Made by a program: the position numbers and the translations under genes. The notes beneath the pieces are model-generated. The model was given only the letters and a program-made list of their open reading frames with translations. It ran no database searches and was not told where the DNA came from. DNA of 43,485 nt, from NCBI RefSeq assembly GCF_017982655.1, contig NZ_JABXYX010000064.1, positions 1 through 43,485 on the forward strand, read 5' to 3'. Below, one piece after another: positions 25,313 through 33,443 of the stretch. Within the stretch, counting starts at the first letter, position 1; each line of letters opens with the position of its first letter. This DNA comes from Brasilonema sp. CT11 (GTDB lineage Bacteria; Cyanobacteriota; Cyanobacteriia; Cyanobacteriales; Nostocaceae).

Positions 25313-26073
25313 TGAGCGCAACTAGCTACCGTCGAATTATTATTGGGGATATACATGGTCATTATGAAGGTTTAATGACATTGTTGGAAGCGATTGCTCC
25401 CACATCAGATGATCAAGTCTACTTTCTTGGAGACTTAATTGATCGTGGTCCTCAAAGTTCACAAGTCGTGAGTTTTGTCAAGAATAGTTGCTACCAGTGT
25501 TTGTTGGGGAATCATGAGCAAATGTTATTAAACATTTTTACCAACAGACACGTTTCCACCTCGCTCGTACAAGGATGGCTATGCAGTGGAGGGCAAGCAA
25601 CGGTAGCCAGTTATCAAGAAGCCACAATACCTGATGAGCATCTGGAATGGTTGAAAACTTTACCTACACATCTGGATTTAGGAGATATTTTCTTGGCTCA
25701 TGCGGGTGTTGATCCCTCAATTCCGATGGCAGAACAAACTGTAGAACAGCTTTGCTGGGTGCGCGATAAATTTCACAGTATGGAAAAACCCTATCTTCCT
25801 GATAAGCTAATTATTGTTGGTCATACTATGACATTTACGCTACCTGACGTGAATCCTGGTAAATTAGCACAAGGACAAGGATGGTTAGATATTGATACTG
25901 GCGCTTATCATCCCCGAAGCGGGTGGCTGACAGGACTAGACATTACAAATCAACTTGTTTATCAGGCAAATGTTTATAATCATCGTTTCCGCACCTTGCC
26001 TTTAAAAGAAGCAGTGACTGTTGTCAATCCAGCGAAAGTCGAGGTTAGAAGTTCCGCTAAGCAACGAGTCTAG
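25312..26073 (+). CDS. PP1-like bacterial metallophosphoesterase (Ser/Thr phosphatase)
   Basis: 253 residues with the five metallophosphoesterase motifs in order: GDIHGHYEGL, FLGDLIDRGPQS, LLGNHEQML, LAHAGVDP and VGHTMT...DTGAY. The dinuclear metal site (Asp/His, Asp, Asn-His, His, His) is complete. The length fits the PrpA/PrpB-type protein phosphatases or diadenosine tetraphosphatases of bacteria. A HAWVRDKF-like block (WVRDKFHS) is typical of bacterial protein phosphatases. Substrate cannot be assigned. The start is the ATG that overlaps the stop of a short upstream ORF. Confidence 0.85.
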   Translation: MSATSYRRIIIGDIHGHYEGLMTLLEAIAPTSDDQVYFLGDLIDRGPQSSQVVSFVKNSCYQCLLGNHEQMLLNIFTNRHVSTSLVQGWLCSGGQATVASYQEATIPDEHLEWLKTLPTHLDLGDIFLAHAGVDPSIPMAEQTVEQLCWVRDKFHSMEKPYLPDKLIIVGHTMTFTLPDVNPGKLAQGQGWLDIDTGAYHPRSGWLTGLDITNQLVYQANVYNHRFRTLPLKEAVTVVNPAKVEVRSSAKQRV

Positions 26074-26109
26074 TAGCAAACAAACGACATGAGGAGCACT
26101 CATAATAAC

Positions 26110-26976
26110 TTATCTGAGCAAAGCTTTGATGTTTGCCTGATAATTAGAACTATCCAAACCGGCACTCCCACTTCTCGGTTGGTCGTTAATAGCACTCTGC
26201 AAAGCTTTGATGCGATCGCCTGTTCCAGGGTGAGTACTCAAAAATGAGGGAACATTAGAACTCTTATTCAGTAGCTTTTGCATGAAGTCAACCATCGCTG
26301 ACTGAGGGTAACCAGTGCGTGTCAAAGTTCTTAATCCTCTTTGATCAGCTTCAAATTCATTTTGACGACTGCGCGGAAGATTTCGTGCTACTTGTACTCC
26401 AATTTGTACGACTTGGTTGCGATCTAAGCCAGCTGCTGTCAATAGACCACTTTCGAGCGCTTTTTGCTGCATCTGTTTAATAACATGCCGTCCACCAATG
26501 TGACCAATTTCATGAGCGAGGACACTTGCCAATTGCGCTTCATTGTCTGCGGTTTTCAGCAAACCAGTGTGGACATATACAAACCCCCCTAAGGTAGCAA
26601 AAGCATTAATACTCTCATCCTCAACTATCTGGAAAGTATAGGGGAGATTGGGGCGATCGCTATTAGGTATTAAACGCCGACCAACTTGCGTTACATAATC
26701 ATTCACTGCAGAATTGCGGTAAAGCCGCACTTGACCACTCATCAACTGTTTATTGATCTGTTTGCCAAGATCAACTTCCTGGCTAGGAGAGATATTAGAC
26801 AGCTCAATAGCTTGGACTCCTTGAATAAGAAAAGGCAACAACTGCCCTGCATCTATCGCTCTTGCCGTCACAGGTGTTACTAAGCAGATGAGTGTGGCGA
26901 TAATTACCGAAATGAATGGGTAAAACCAGGGTTTTTGAGAAAAACGGGGATTGATAGAAAAGCGTTTCCTATTCAT
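26110..26976 (-). CDS. M48-family zinc metalloprotease, exported
   Basis: 288 residues from the ATG at 26976. An N-terminal hydrophobic segment (~16-38, PFISVIIATLICLVTPVTARA) is a signal peptide or anchor. The zinc motif is LAHEIGHIGGRH (HExxH), with the third ligand in NEFEADQRGLRTL. It resembles the periplasmic BepA/LoiP-type M48C proteases that handle misfolded outer-membrane proteins: SINAFATLGGFVYVHTGLL is the substrate-binding edge strand, and STHPGTGDRIKAL is typical near the end. No TPR domain follows, so it is of the short form. Convergent with the phosphatase (36-bp gap). Confidence 0.92.
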   Translation of the reverse strand: MNRKRFSINPRFSQKPWFYPFISVIIATLICLVTPVTARAIDAGQLLPFLIQGVQAIELSNISPSQEVDLGKQINKQLMSGQVRLYRNSAVNDYVTQVGRRLIPNSDRPNLPYTFQIVEDESINAFATLGGFVYVHTGLLKTADNEAQLASVLAHEIGHIGGRHVIKQMQQKALESGLLTAAGLDRNQVVQIGVQVARNLPRSRQNEFEADQRGLRTLTRTGYPQSAMVDFMQKLLNKSSNVPSFLSTHPGTGDRIKALQSAINDQPRSGSAGLDSSNYQANIKALLR

Positions 26977-27245
26977 CACAAATCCGGATTGAAAAGAGGC
27001 TTGAAAGAATATAAAACAATCAGACGGATTTCTAAGCGTGTAAGTTGCATAGGGAGATATGTTCTGTGGGACAGCAACTTAAAATAGCAAAAAGTCCATC
27101 TAAAACTAGGAACTTGTGATACACTGTCGCATGATCGTAACGCCTAAGCACATTCACTGCTAACGCAGTCAGTGAGAATCGTCTGTGCTTTAACAAAGCA
27201 TACTGTCACAATCACGAACTTTACTCTTATTTGGAAAGATTTGTT

Positions 27246-27785
27246 ATGGCTATTATAGATTCCAAAGGTCGTTTATTCGGTAAGATTAACATCCTGGATT
27301 TAGGTGCTGCACTTGTTATTCTGCTAGTGATAGTTGGCATCTTTATTTTTCCTGGCGGTTCCGGTTCCGTTGCTCAAGTTGGTGGTAAAACAGTACCTAT
27401 CGAGGTGGACTTAATCGTTCGGGGATTAAACGTAGCGGATACGAAACAGTTATACACACAAGGGGGGTTTGAAAAAGGCGGCAAAACTAAAGTTATTATC
27501 CGCAATCAACCTCATGGTCAAATAGATATTAAATCTGTGGAAGAGTTACCCAGAACTGTATTAGTTCCTCAACCTGATGGTTCAATTAAACAATTGCCAG
27601 AACCAGACAGATCAAACAACTTTAGTAAAGATTTACGTTTGACTTTAGCAGGCAAAGCACAAATCACTGACGAAGGACCAGTTCTAGGTAATAGTAAAGT
27701 AAAAATTGGAATGCCAATTGAGTTAGATGGTTTCAACTACAACTTTAATGCCACTGTTATTGATGTCAGATTAAAAGAAAATTAA
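27246..27785 (+). CDS. DUF4330-type membrane-anchored protein
   Basis: 179 residues from the ATG at 27246 (the TTG at 27231 is unlikely; GGAAAG lies ~8 bases upstream of the ATG). The N-terminus DSKGRLFGKINILDLGAALV runs into a single membrane helix (ILLVIVGIFIFPG), then a mostly beta soluble domain with a Gly-rich turn (TQGGFEKGGKTKVIIRN) and a conserved GKAQITDEGPVLGN...KIGMPIELDG block. The family is common in cyanobacteria and some Firmicutes; function unknown. A short hairpin (27823-27852) follows. Confidence 0.75.
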   Translation: MAIIDSKGRLFGKINILDLGAALVILLVIVGIFIFPGGSGSVAQVGGKTVPIEVDLIVRGLNVADTKQLYTQGGFEKGGKTKVIIRNQPHGQIDIKSVEELPRTVLVPQPDGSIKQLPEPDRSNNFSKDLRLTLAGKAQITDEGPVLGNSKVKIGMPIELDGFNYNFNATVIDVRLKEN

Positions 27786-27822
27786 CTTACATTTGTTAGT
27801 TAGGACAAGACAGTCCAGTTAT

Positions 27823-27852
27823 GAGGAGCCTGTGTGCCTTTGGAGGTTCCTC
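27823..27852 (+). terminator. Short hairpin after DUF4330 gene
   Basis: GAGGAGCC (27823-27830) pairs with GGTTCCTC (27845-27852) with one G:T pair. No U-run follows, so it may be a weak terminator or RNA end-protecting hairpin. Confidence 0.4.
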
Positions 27853-28146
27853 TATGAGCGACTGCCGCTTCAGAAAATATGAACCGAATATGCCTGCCAT
27901 GAGCTTTTGTGGTCAGTCGCCCTTATCATTAAGCTACAAATCTAACTAAACCAGAGCGACTGACCACCAACTTAAAGAGAAATATTTCTTGGGTATGAAT
28001 GGGTAACGCAGTCGGGGTTGTCTATTTCAAACCCAACCCCCTACTTTTTTATCTTCTTATCTTCCAATTTCCAAATTTATTATCAGTAGTTCACCAACGC
28101 TTACAGATAACATTCACACACTCCTCATTCCGACGTCTCATGAAGT

Positions 28147-28169
28147 GTCTGTAAAATCTACAGACTTTT
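28147..28169 (+). terminator. Terminator-like hairpin in a gene-free region
   Basis: GTCTGTA (28147-28153), 5-base loop, TACAGAC (28159-28165), then TTTTAATAATTT. A perfect 7-bp stem with a short T-run, on the plus strand, ~330 bp upstream of the next gene and ~360 bp after the last one. Confidence 0.5.
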
Positions 28170-28499
28170 AATAATTTATGTAACTATTTTTACTTTTTAA
28201 TTTTTTTGTGCTTTTAGATATCTGGAAAAATAGACTCTGAAAACAGATCTCTTACTGATAGCAAATATAACTCTAGTGTCATAACTGACATTAATTTGTG
28301 GTAGTGCTCTATCAGAAACATCACTGATATGAGTAAGCGTCCAGAAAAGTGTAAACACTCATTGAATATATTAAGTAAGTAAACCTGGGTGTGCTTCATG
28401 CTGCTAGCTGGGCAACTAGTTTTTGTACCTAGAATCCTATGCAGCTGATCAAAACCAATGAATTTTTATGTCGTTAATCATCTAACTGTTCTCTAGATA

Positions 28500-29102
28500 A
28501 TGACAAAGCGGGGTGTCGTGGCAAAGCAGGCTAGTCTTCAATCCCAGACAAAATCAACCATAAAAGACCATAAATTCTCTCGTAATGAATTTGATTCTAA
28601 AAATCAAAATCAATTTCCAGTTTCGCAAACCCAAGTGGAAAAAGTTCTTGACACCAAAGTCGTATCAGTACCCACGTGCGTCTACTTAACTTTGGAAGAA
28701 TTGAGATGTTTTGAAGCAGTGGAGCGACAGTATGAGCAATGGGGAGTTTTTTTTAAGAATTGTATCGCAATACAGCCTTCAAACCCAGCATTTCCTACCC
28801 ATTCTGGCCTGGTAGTGTTAATGGCAGCACCTAAAAATGGATATATAGAAGCAACTTTTCTACGTCCTGTCCATTTTGTCAGTGCTTTTGTCACCAGTTC
28901 ACAGCGGCTTGTGCTTTCAGCATACGCTCGCGATCAGCAACTGCTGACACAAACGGTACTACCAGGAGCAAATCTTGCTAATTCTGACTCTACTGGATCT
29001 CCGAACACTTTATTATCAGTATCAGCAAAGGAAATTCACCGTATTACCTTCTCCGCTTTTGATGCTCAATTCACCATTGATGATTTTAGTTTCTGTTATT
29101 AA
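28500..29102 (+). CDS. Hypothetical protein with predicted beta-sandwich C-terminal half
   Basis: 200 residues. The first ~55 are polar and low-complexity (KQASLQSQTKSTIKDHKFSR, many Gln/Ser/Lys). The remainder looks like a compact beta-rich domain: GVFFKNCIAIQPSNPAFPTH, GYIEATFLRPVHFVSAFVTS, LVLSAYARDQQLLTQTVLPG and HRITFSAFDAQFTIDDFSF. The last part resembles carbohydrate-binding or NPCBM-like beta-sandwich proteins, but I cannot name a family. No signal peptide. The start ATG at 28500 follows TCTAGATA without a good ribosome binding site. Confidence 0.6.
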   Translation: MTKRGVVAKQASLQSQTKSTIKDHKFSRNEFDSKNQNQFPVSQTQVEKVLDTKVVSVPTCVYLTLEELRCFEAVERQYEQWGVFFKNCIAIQPSNPAFPTHSGLVVLMAAPKNGYIEATFLRPVHFVSAFVTSSQRLVLSAYARDQQLLTQTVLPGANLANSDSTGSPNTLLSVSAKEIHRITFSAFDAQFTIDDFSFCY

Positions 29103-29156
29103 CAACTCAATCTATAGCAGTTTGCTTTTGGTGCAATACACTCTCTAATTAAGTAG

Positions 29157-29312
29157 GGGAGCCAGCGCGCATTAGGAGGGTTTCCGCTCTCACGGCATCT
29201 GGTGAGACCAGCGCTGCAGGAGGGTTTCCCGACAGAGGCGACTGGCGTATGCGCTTTGCGCACGCCCAGAGGTCTAAAGCGCAGCGAGACCGGAGGTCTT
29301 CCCCGAAGGGCG
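29157..29312 (-). repeat. GC-rich dispersed repeat, copy 2 (with insertion)
   Basis: Reverse-complemented, it reads CCCTTCGGGGAAGACCTCC, then GGTCTCGCTGCGC, an extra ~35-bp palindromic insert (GGGCGTGCGCAAAGCGCATACGCC), then AGTCGCC, GGGAAACCCTCC and GCAGCGCTGGTCTCACC. The order matches 2191-2271. It sits downstream of the hypothetical gene at 28500. Confidence 0.75.
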
Positions 29313-29492
29313 TTGAGCATTGCAATGCCCGCCCTACACTAGATGTGTATTTCATTCAAAAGATCAACGCTATAAAAACTTTTGTGTGCAATTGATGGAA
29401 GTGTTTTATTAAAACGGAATATAAATGTAAGGATGTAGGACATCTGATCAATTTTTCTGCTTGATCTATCTCCTTACATCTTTATTTCCTTA
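29313..29492. other. Short AT-rich gap after the repeat
   Basis: No gene. GCATTGCAATGC (29327-29338) is a small palindrome. The remainder is AT-rich without clear signals. Confidence 0.3.
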
Positions 29493-29861
29493 TTAAGAAC
29501 CGCCAGAGTTCTGGGGGTCTTGGCTGCAGGTAGATCGTTGGTAAATGGGGGAGCGATATCCAAAAATTTTCTCTCGAATTTGTTTAAAGATAAAATCAGC
29601 TTTCATGGTGTTCCCGACTAAGCAGGACACATAACAAACAACTAAAACAAGGCTGGCTTTGTCGTGGCTACGACTGCGTAACCAGTTTCCCATATAGCGC
29701 ACATACAGAGGAAGATAACTGAGGTTTTGCCAAATTCCTGGGAACAACAACAGCAAATGTGCAATCATAGTATTTGGCGGAAATGGGCCTAAATATTGAG
29801 TCAAGTGTCTTTTTAGAACAAAGCCAGCCTGAGCCTGTTGATTCGACGAACGTTGGCACAT
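29493..29861 (-). CDS. Doubtful ORF downstream of ftsE
   Basis: 122 residues from ATG 29861. It starts MCQRSSNQQAQAGFVL, vaguely like a prepilin leader, and has a hydrophobic stretch (HLLLLFPGIWQNLSYLPLYV) and another (ASLVLVVCYVSCLVGNTM). No family recognised, and the neighbouring frame is also open (29668-30021), which makes coding less certain. It could be a decayed gene. Confidence 0.3.
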   Translation of the reverse strand: MCQRSSNQQAQAGFVLKRHLTQYLGPFPPNTMIAHLLLLFPGIWQNLSYLPLYVRYMGNWLRSRSHDKASLVLVVCYVSCLVGNTMKADFIFKQIREKIFGYRSPIYQRSTCSQDPQNSGGS

Positions 29862-29966
29862 AACGAACAGTTGCGGCTCTTGTAGAGCTTTTTTCCACTG
29901 GACTGTTGGAATCCCTCACCAAACTTCGGTTCGCTTGAGAGAGGATGTCAATAGAAAACTCTACTT

Positions 29967-30716
29967 TTAAATTCTTGGATAAAGCCGCCCATTTTGCATT
30001 TGCATCACTCGATGATTGCACCTGCGGACTAACTGTTCATCATGGGTTGTCACTATCACTGTTGCTCCAAAAGAATTTAACTTTTGGAAAATCTGCATAA
30101 TTTGCCAAGAATTATCTGGATCAAGGTTTCCAGTTGGTTCATCTGCTAAAAGAATGGGTGGTGTTCCCGCGATTGCTCGTGCAATACCTACTCGTTGTTG
30201 CTCTCCACCCGAAAGCTGTTTTGGAAAGCATTCTGCTTTGGAATGTAAACCCACCAGTTTCAAACTAGGTTCTAAACGCCTTTGAATTTCCTTGCGCGTG
30301 TATCCTTGAGCTTTTAGCGCGAGACTAATATTTTCCGCCACTGTCCGCCGAGAAATAAGTTTATAGTCTTGAAACACAACACCAATGCGTCGGCGGAAAA
30401 ATGATAAGCGATGGCCCCTCAAAGGTACCATATTGTACTCATTAACAATCACATCTCCCTGTGTTGGTAACTCATCCCCATACAACAGCTTTAAAAGCGT
30501 CGATTTACCAGAGCCGCTTGCTCCTGTGACAAACAAAAATTCACCCTTTTTGACTTCCAAGTCTATATTGGCAAGAGCATGACAGCCATTGGCATAAGTT
30601 TTCGACACAGAGCGCAATTGCACCATGAATTCAACATTACCATTTTGCTGTTTTGTTTCGCTGTTTTGAGTCAGGACGGATTTTTCAGGAGCTTTTCGCT
30701 TGGTTAATAGTAGCAT
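29967..30716 (-). CDS. ftsE: FtsE-type ABC transporter ATPase (cell division)
   Basis: 249 residues from the ATG at 30716; a TTG extension to 30767 and an internal ATG at 30626 are alternatives, so the ~30-residue polar N-terminal extension is uncertain. ATPase motifs: Walker [11 protein letters not shown]-loop VVFQDYKLI, signature [10 protein letters not shown], Walker B ILLADEP, H-loop [25 protein letters not shown] and [15 protein letters not shown] are characteristic of FtsE, which with the FtsX membrane partner activates peptidoglycan hydrolases at the division septum. FtsX is not in the window. It runs in the same direction as the upstream glycosyltransferase, ~270 bp away. Confidence 0.88.
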   Translation of the reverse strand: MLLLTKRKAPEKSVLTQNSETKQQNGNVEFMVQLRSVSKTYANGCHALANIDLEVKKGEFLFVTGASGSGKSTLLKLLYGDELPTQGDVIVNEYNMVPLRGHRLSFFRRRIGVVFQDYKLISRRTVAENISLALKAQGYTRKEIQRRLEPSLKLVGLHSKAECFPKQLSGGEQQRVGIARAIAGTPPILLADEPTGNLDPDNSWQIMQIFQKLNSFGATVIVTTHDEQLVRRCNHRVMQMQNGRLYPRI

Positions 30717-30850
30717 TGGAGGAATAATAGTTCTAGATTTGATATTGAATACAATCAGTATTCCCAAGTGAAATCTAGCAACCTTGAATTCAAAACAAGT
30801 TTGTTGGCAGTAGAAAATTTTTCTGAGTACTTAATCGTTGGTAGGTATAG

Positions 30851-30963
30851 CAATTTGATTTGTGTGAAAGTGCCTGCGCGTAGCGCATAAATTGAGAGAC
30901 ACAGATCTCTGACAACTTTTACGAAGTCGGAGATCTTATTTTTTACAAATGATTTAGGATTGG
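30851..30963. repeat. Dispersed ~110-bp element, copy B
   Basis: Begins CAATTTGATTTGTGT, contains GCCTGCGCGTAGCGCATAA and a hairpin AGATCTCTGAC/GTCGGAGATCT, and ends ACAAATGATTTAGGATTG. Ends are imperfect inverted repeats of each other (CAATTTGATTTGT vs CAATCCTAAATCATTTGT when reversed). Same block order as 12371-12480, consistent with a MITE-like family. Confidence 0.65.
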
Positions 30964-30986
30964 GATGGTGGACAACTAACAATAGT

Positions 30987-31757
30987 TTACAAATTTGACG
31001 TTATACCAACTCCTGACACTTGAAAAAACCGATAAATTAAGGCTTTCAAGGCAAATTCAGGCAATGCCAACATTCTTCGCCAGCGCCAAGGTTCTTTATA
31101 TAGCCGATATAGCCATTCTAAATTGTTATCCCCCAGCCAACTAGGAGCACGAGTTTTTATCCCCGACCAAATATCAAAACTCCCTCCAACACCAATCCAT
31201 ATTGCTTGAGGACACAAATGGCGATTATTAGCAATCCATAACTCTTGACGTGGAACTCCTAAACCAACAAAAATCACTTGTGGCTGTAGTTGCACAAGAG
31301 TTTGTCGCAATTGTTCTTCCTCTTGTTGTGAATGAAAGCCAGAGTGAGTACCAACTACGACCAAATCTGGAATTTGAGAGAGCCAAAACTCTGATGCTTT
31401 TGCGGCTACACCCGGCGCTCCTCCGTAGAAAAATACCTTTGCCTTAGTCTGTGTCTGTCCAAGTTTTTGCAAAAGTTTTTCTGCTAATTCAATTCCGGGA
31501 GTTCTCTGGACTTTTTGCTGCAACAGCCATTGCAGGTAGAGAACAACCCCCGCTCCATCTGGAACCACTAACTCAGCAGTCTGTATGATCTTTGCTAGGG
31601 AGGAATTCCGCTCTGCTTGCATGGTCATTTCTGCATTCAGAGTGACGACATGAACTCCTGTACCCTGCTGCAAACCTTCTAGCAACCAGCTTGGATAGTC
31701 AGTTGTCACATGAACTGGTAACCCCAAGACTGAAAACTTTCTAGGCAGTTTAGACAT
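30987..31757 (-). CDS. WecG/TagA/CpsF-family glycosyltransferase (GT26)
   Basis: 256 residues, full-length for the family. Recognisable blocks: VVTLNAEMTMQAERNSSLAK (donor-binding region), AELVVPDGAGVVLYLQWL (VPDG motif with the catalytic Asp), GIELAEKLL, KVFFYGGAPGVAAKA, VIFVGLGVPRQELWIA and VGGSFDIWSGIKTRAPSWL. GT26 enzymes transfer sugars (e.g. N-acetylmannosaminuronic acid) to lipid-linked intermediates for extracellular polysaccharide or teichoic-acid-like polymers; membrane-associated. Donor and product unknown here. Upstream of ftsE on the same strand, a pairing I recall from other cyanobacteria. Confidence 0.92.
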   Translation of the reverse strand: MSKLPRKFSVLGLPVHVTTDYPSWLLEGLQQGTGVHVVTLNAEMTMQAERNSSLAKIIQTAELVVPDGAGVVLYLQWLLQQKVQRTPGIELAEKLLQKLGQTQTKAKVFFYGGAPGVAAKASEFWLSQIPDLVVVGTHSGFHSQQEEEQLRQTLVQLQPQVIFVGLGVPRQELWIANNRHLCPQAIWIGVGGSFDIWSGIKTRAPSWLGDNNLEWLYRLYKEPWRWRRMLALPEFALKALIYRFFQVSGVGITSNL

Positions 31758-32510
31758 AGCCTATTCTTTATGAGCCTCGCACCAACTACATAGATAGAAC
31801 AATAGCTTATCAAATTGTTTCCAGAAGTTTAAGTGAGGGAATTTTACAAAATAGATGTTGCGAGGGCACTCTCCGGTAAATTACGGAGATTCCAAAAAGT
31901 AGATCAAAACTCAGCATTGTAACTTACGCACTGTACAAATAAATCATGATATGTATCTAGGACTTGCGCCGGAAAAAACTTATGAGTCAGAGTTATAAAT
32001 CTTGCCGTAGCAAAAAAACTTCATAAGAGGTGAAACTCGCGCTTTTACAAAGATTGATGCTGTCCGGCAGACTTCACGCGTAACCTAGTGCAGGCTGGCA
32101 AGGAACTCCTGTTAAGTTTCAAGAAAAATGAAGCAGCATAACTTGTGGTATCTATTTAGATGTTAGGCTACTCCCTATAGAACTCAGGATGCACAATACA
32201 ATCTATCTATATCAGGTACTACTCTTAAGCAGAAGAAACATTTTGCGTTTTTGTTTTTCTTGTTAAAGCTAATGTTTCAGAAGCATAATTATAAACTCCG
32301 GTGTTTTTTTATCTAACACAGAAGCTGTGGAGGCTTAAGCGGGCAAGTATCTTATCAAAGACCTGTGGCAAAAAAGGGGATGCCTTTATATGTTAGTCTA
32401 ACTCAAAAAGCTCTGTTATATTTTTCCACAGGCATCTTTACACTGCATCTTCTGAGACTTTTTTGTAAACTCAATTTTATAGCTTTTGAGTATAAGGGCG
32501 GTAATAGACT
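31758..32510. other. 753-bp gene-free region upstream of the response regulator
   Basis: No coding sequence supported on either strand. The right half contains the competing inverted repeats listed at 32362-32436, and presumably promoters in both directions. The left half (31760-32330) shows no feature I can name. Confidence 0.4.
32362..32436 (+). promoter_or_regulatory. Possible leader element with mutually exclusive hairpins
   Basis: CCTGTGG-C-AAAAA (32362-32374) can pair with TTTTTCCACAGG (32421-32432), and GATGCCT (32379-32385) can pair with AGGCATC (32430-32436). The two right arms overlap by three bases, so the hairpins compete. Such a design is typical of attenuators and riboswitch-like leaders, ~75 bp before the ATG. 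It may be coincidental. Confidence 0.35.
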
Positions 32511-33248
32511 ATGGCTAAAATTCGTGTTGTTTTAATTGAAGATCATGATTTGACCCGTGTGGGTATTCGGACAGCGCTCCAGCAAAAGGAAGAAATTGAA
32601 GTTGTAGGCGAAGCGACCAATGGTGTCGAGGGTTTAAAAATGTTAAATACACTACAACCAGATATTGCCATTGTAGATATTGGTTTACCAGACAAAGATG
32701 GAATTGAACTGACACGCGAGATCAAATCTACAGATGATGGGGAAGAATTAGCAACAAAAGTATTGATTTTGACGCTACAGGATAATAAAGAAGCGGTGCT
32801 AGCTGCTTTTGCAGCAGGAGCCGACTCTTACTGTATGAAGGATATTAAGTTTGACAATTTACTTGAAGCGGTACGAGTCACGTATAACGGTAATGCTTGG
32901 ATTGATCCAGCGATCGCCCGAATTGTATTGCAACAAGCTCAACAAACTCCGTACTCGCCTGAAGTCACAAAATTAGACAATAAGACTAGTTTACAGATGT
33001 CTATTGATAGTAGCCCAGATAAAGAAAATCAGCCCCTGGATACAATTGATCCTTATACTTTAACAGAAAGGGAATTAGAAGTTTTGCAATTGATTGTAGA
33101 AGGTTGTAGCAATGCGCTAATCGCGGAAAGGCTTTACATCACAGTTGGAACTGTCAAAACACACGTCCGAAATATTTTGAACAAGCTATGCGCCGATGAC
33201 CGTACACAAGCAGCGGTTCGCGCATTACGTTCTGGACTAGTGGGATAG
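32511..33248 (+). CDS. NarL/FixJ-family response regulator (Rre1-like)
   Basis: 245 residues. Receiver domain (~1-125): acidic pocket EDHDLTRVG, phospho-acceptor Asp56 in IAIVDIGLPDKDG, Thr in VLILTLQDN, Lys in SYCMKDIKFDN. A ~50-residue Gln/Ser-rich linker follows, then a LuxR-type HTH (~180-240: LTERELEVLQLIVEGCSNAL, TVGTVKTHVRNILNKLCADD). The sequence, especially AAFAAGADSYCMKDI and ILNKLCADDRTQAAVRALRS, resembles the cyanobacterial Rre1/Ycf29 group, which acts with Hik2 in stress signalling. No histidine kinase is adjacent. Confidence 0.85.
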   Translation: MAKIRVVLIEDHDLTRVGIRTALQQKEEIEVVGEATNGVEGLKMLNTLQPDIAIVDIGLPDKDGIELTREIKSTDDGEELATKVLILTLQDNKEAVLAAFAAGADSYCMKDIKFDNLLEAVRVTYNGNAWIDPAIARIVLQQAQQTPYSPEVTKLDNKTSLQMSIDSSPDKENQPLDTIDPYTLTERELEVLQLIVEGCSNALIAERLYITVGTVKTHVRNILNKLCADDRTQAAVRALRSGLVG

Positions 33249-33443
33249 AGTTTACATTCAGCGGTGGAAAACTCTTAGGGGACTTACTAGAATTTCGATA
33301 AAATTTTGATAAATTAGAGAAATCATGAGTTTAAAGTGGATGAATTTTATTTACTTTTGCTTTTGTCGAGTGTTCTTTAATGATCAGATGGCAACAGCAA
33401 ATTGTTGGGTTAGTATCAAAGTCTTTGGAAAGTCAAATTAAGT

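Larger units (their letters stand above)
27786..28499. other. 714-bp gene-free region with two inverted repeats
   Basis: No coding sequence is supported; the minus-strand ORF at 28214-28399 has no motif. It holds a perfect 12-bp inverted repeat (GTGGTCAGTCGC at 27909-27920 with 27956-27967) and a terminator-like hairpin at 28147-28169. The region could encode a small RNA ending at 28169. Confidence 0.45.

Noticed and set aside
29668-30021. Second minus-strand ORF overlapping the ftsE end
   Set aside because: Overlaps the real ftsE 3' end in another frame, low-complexity, no family.
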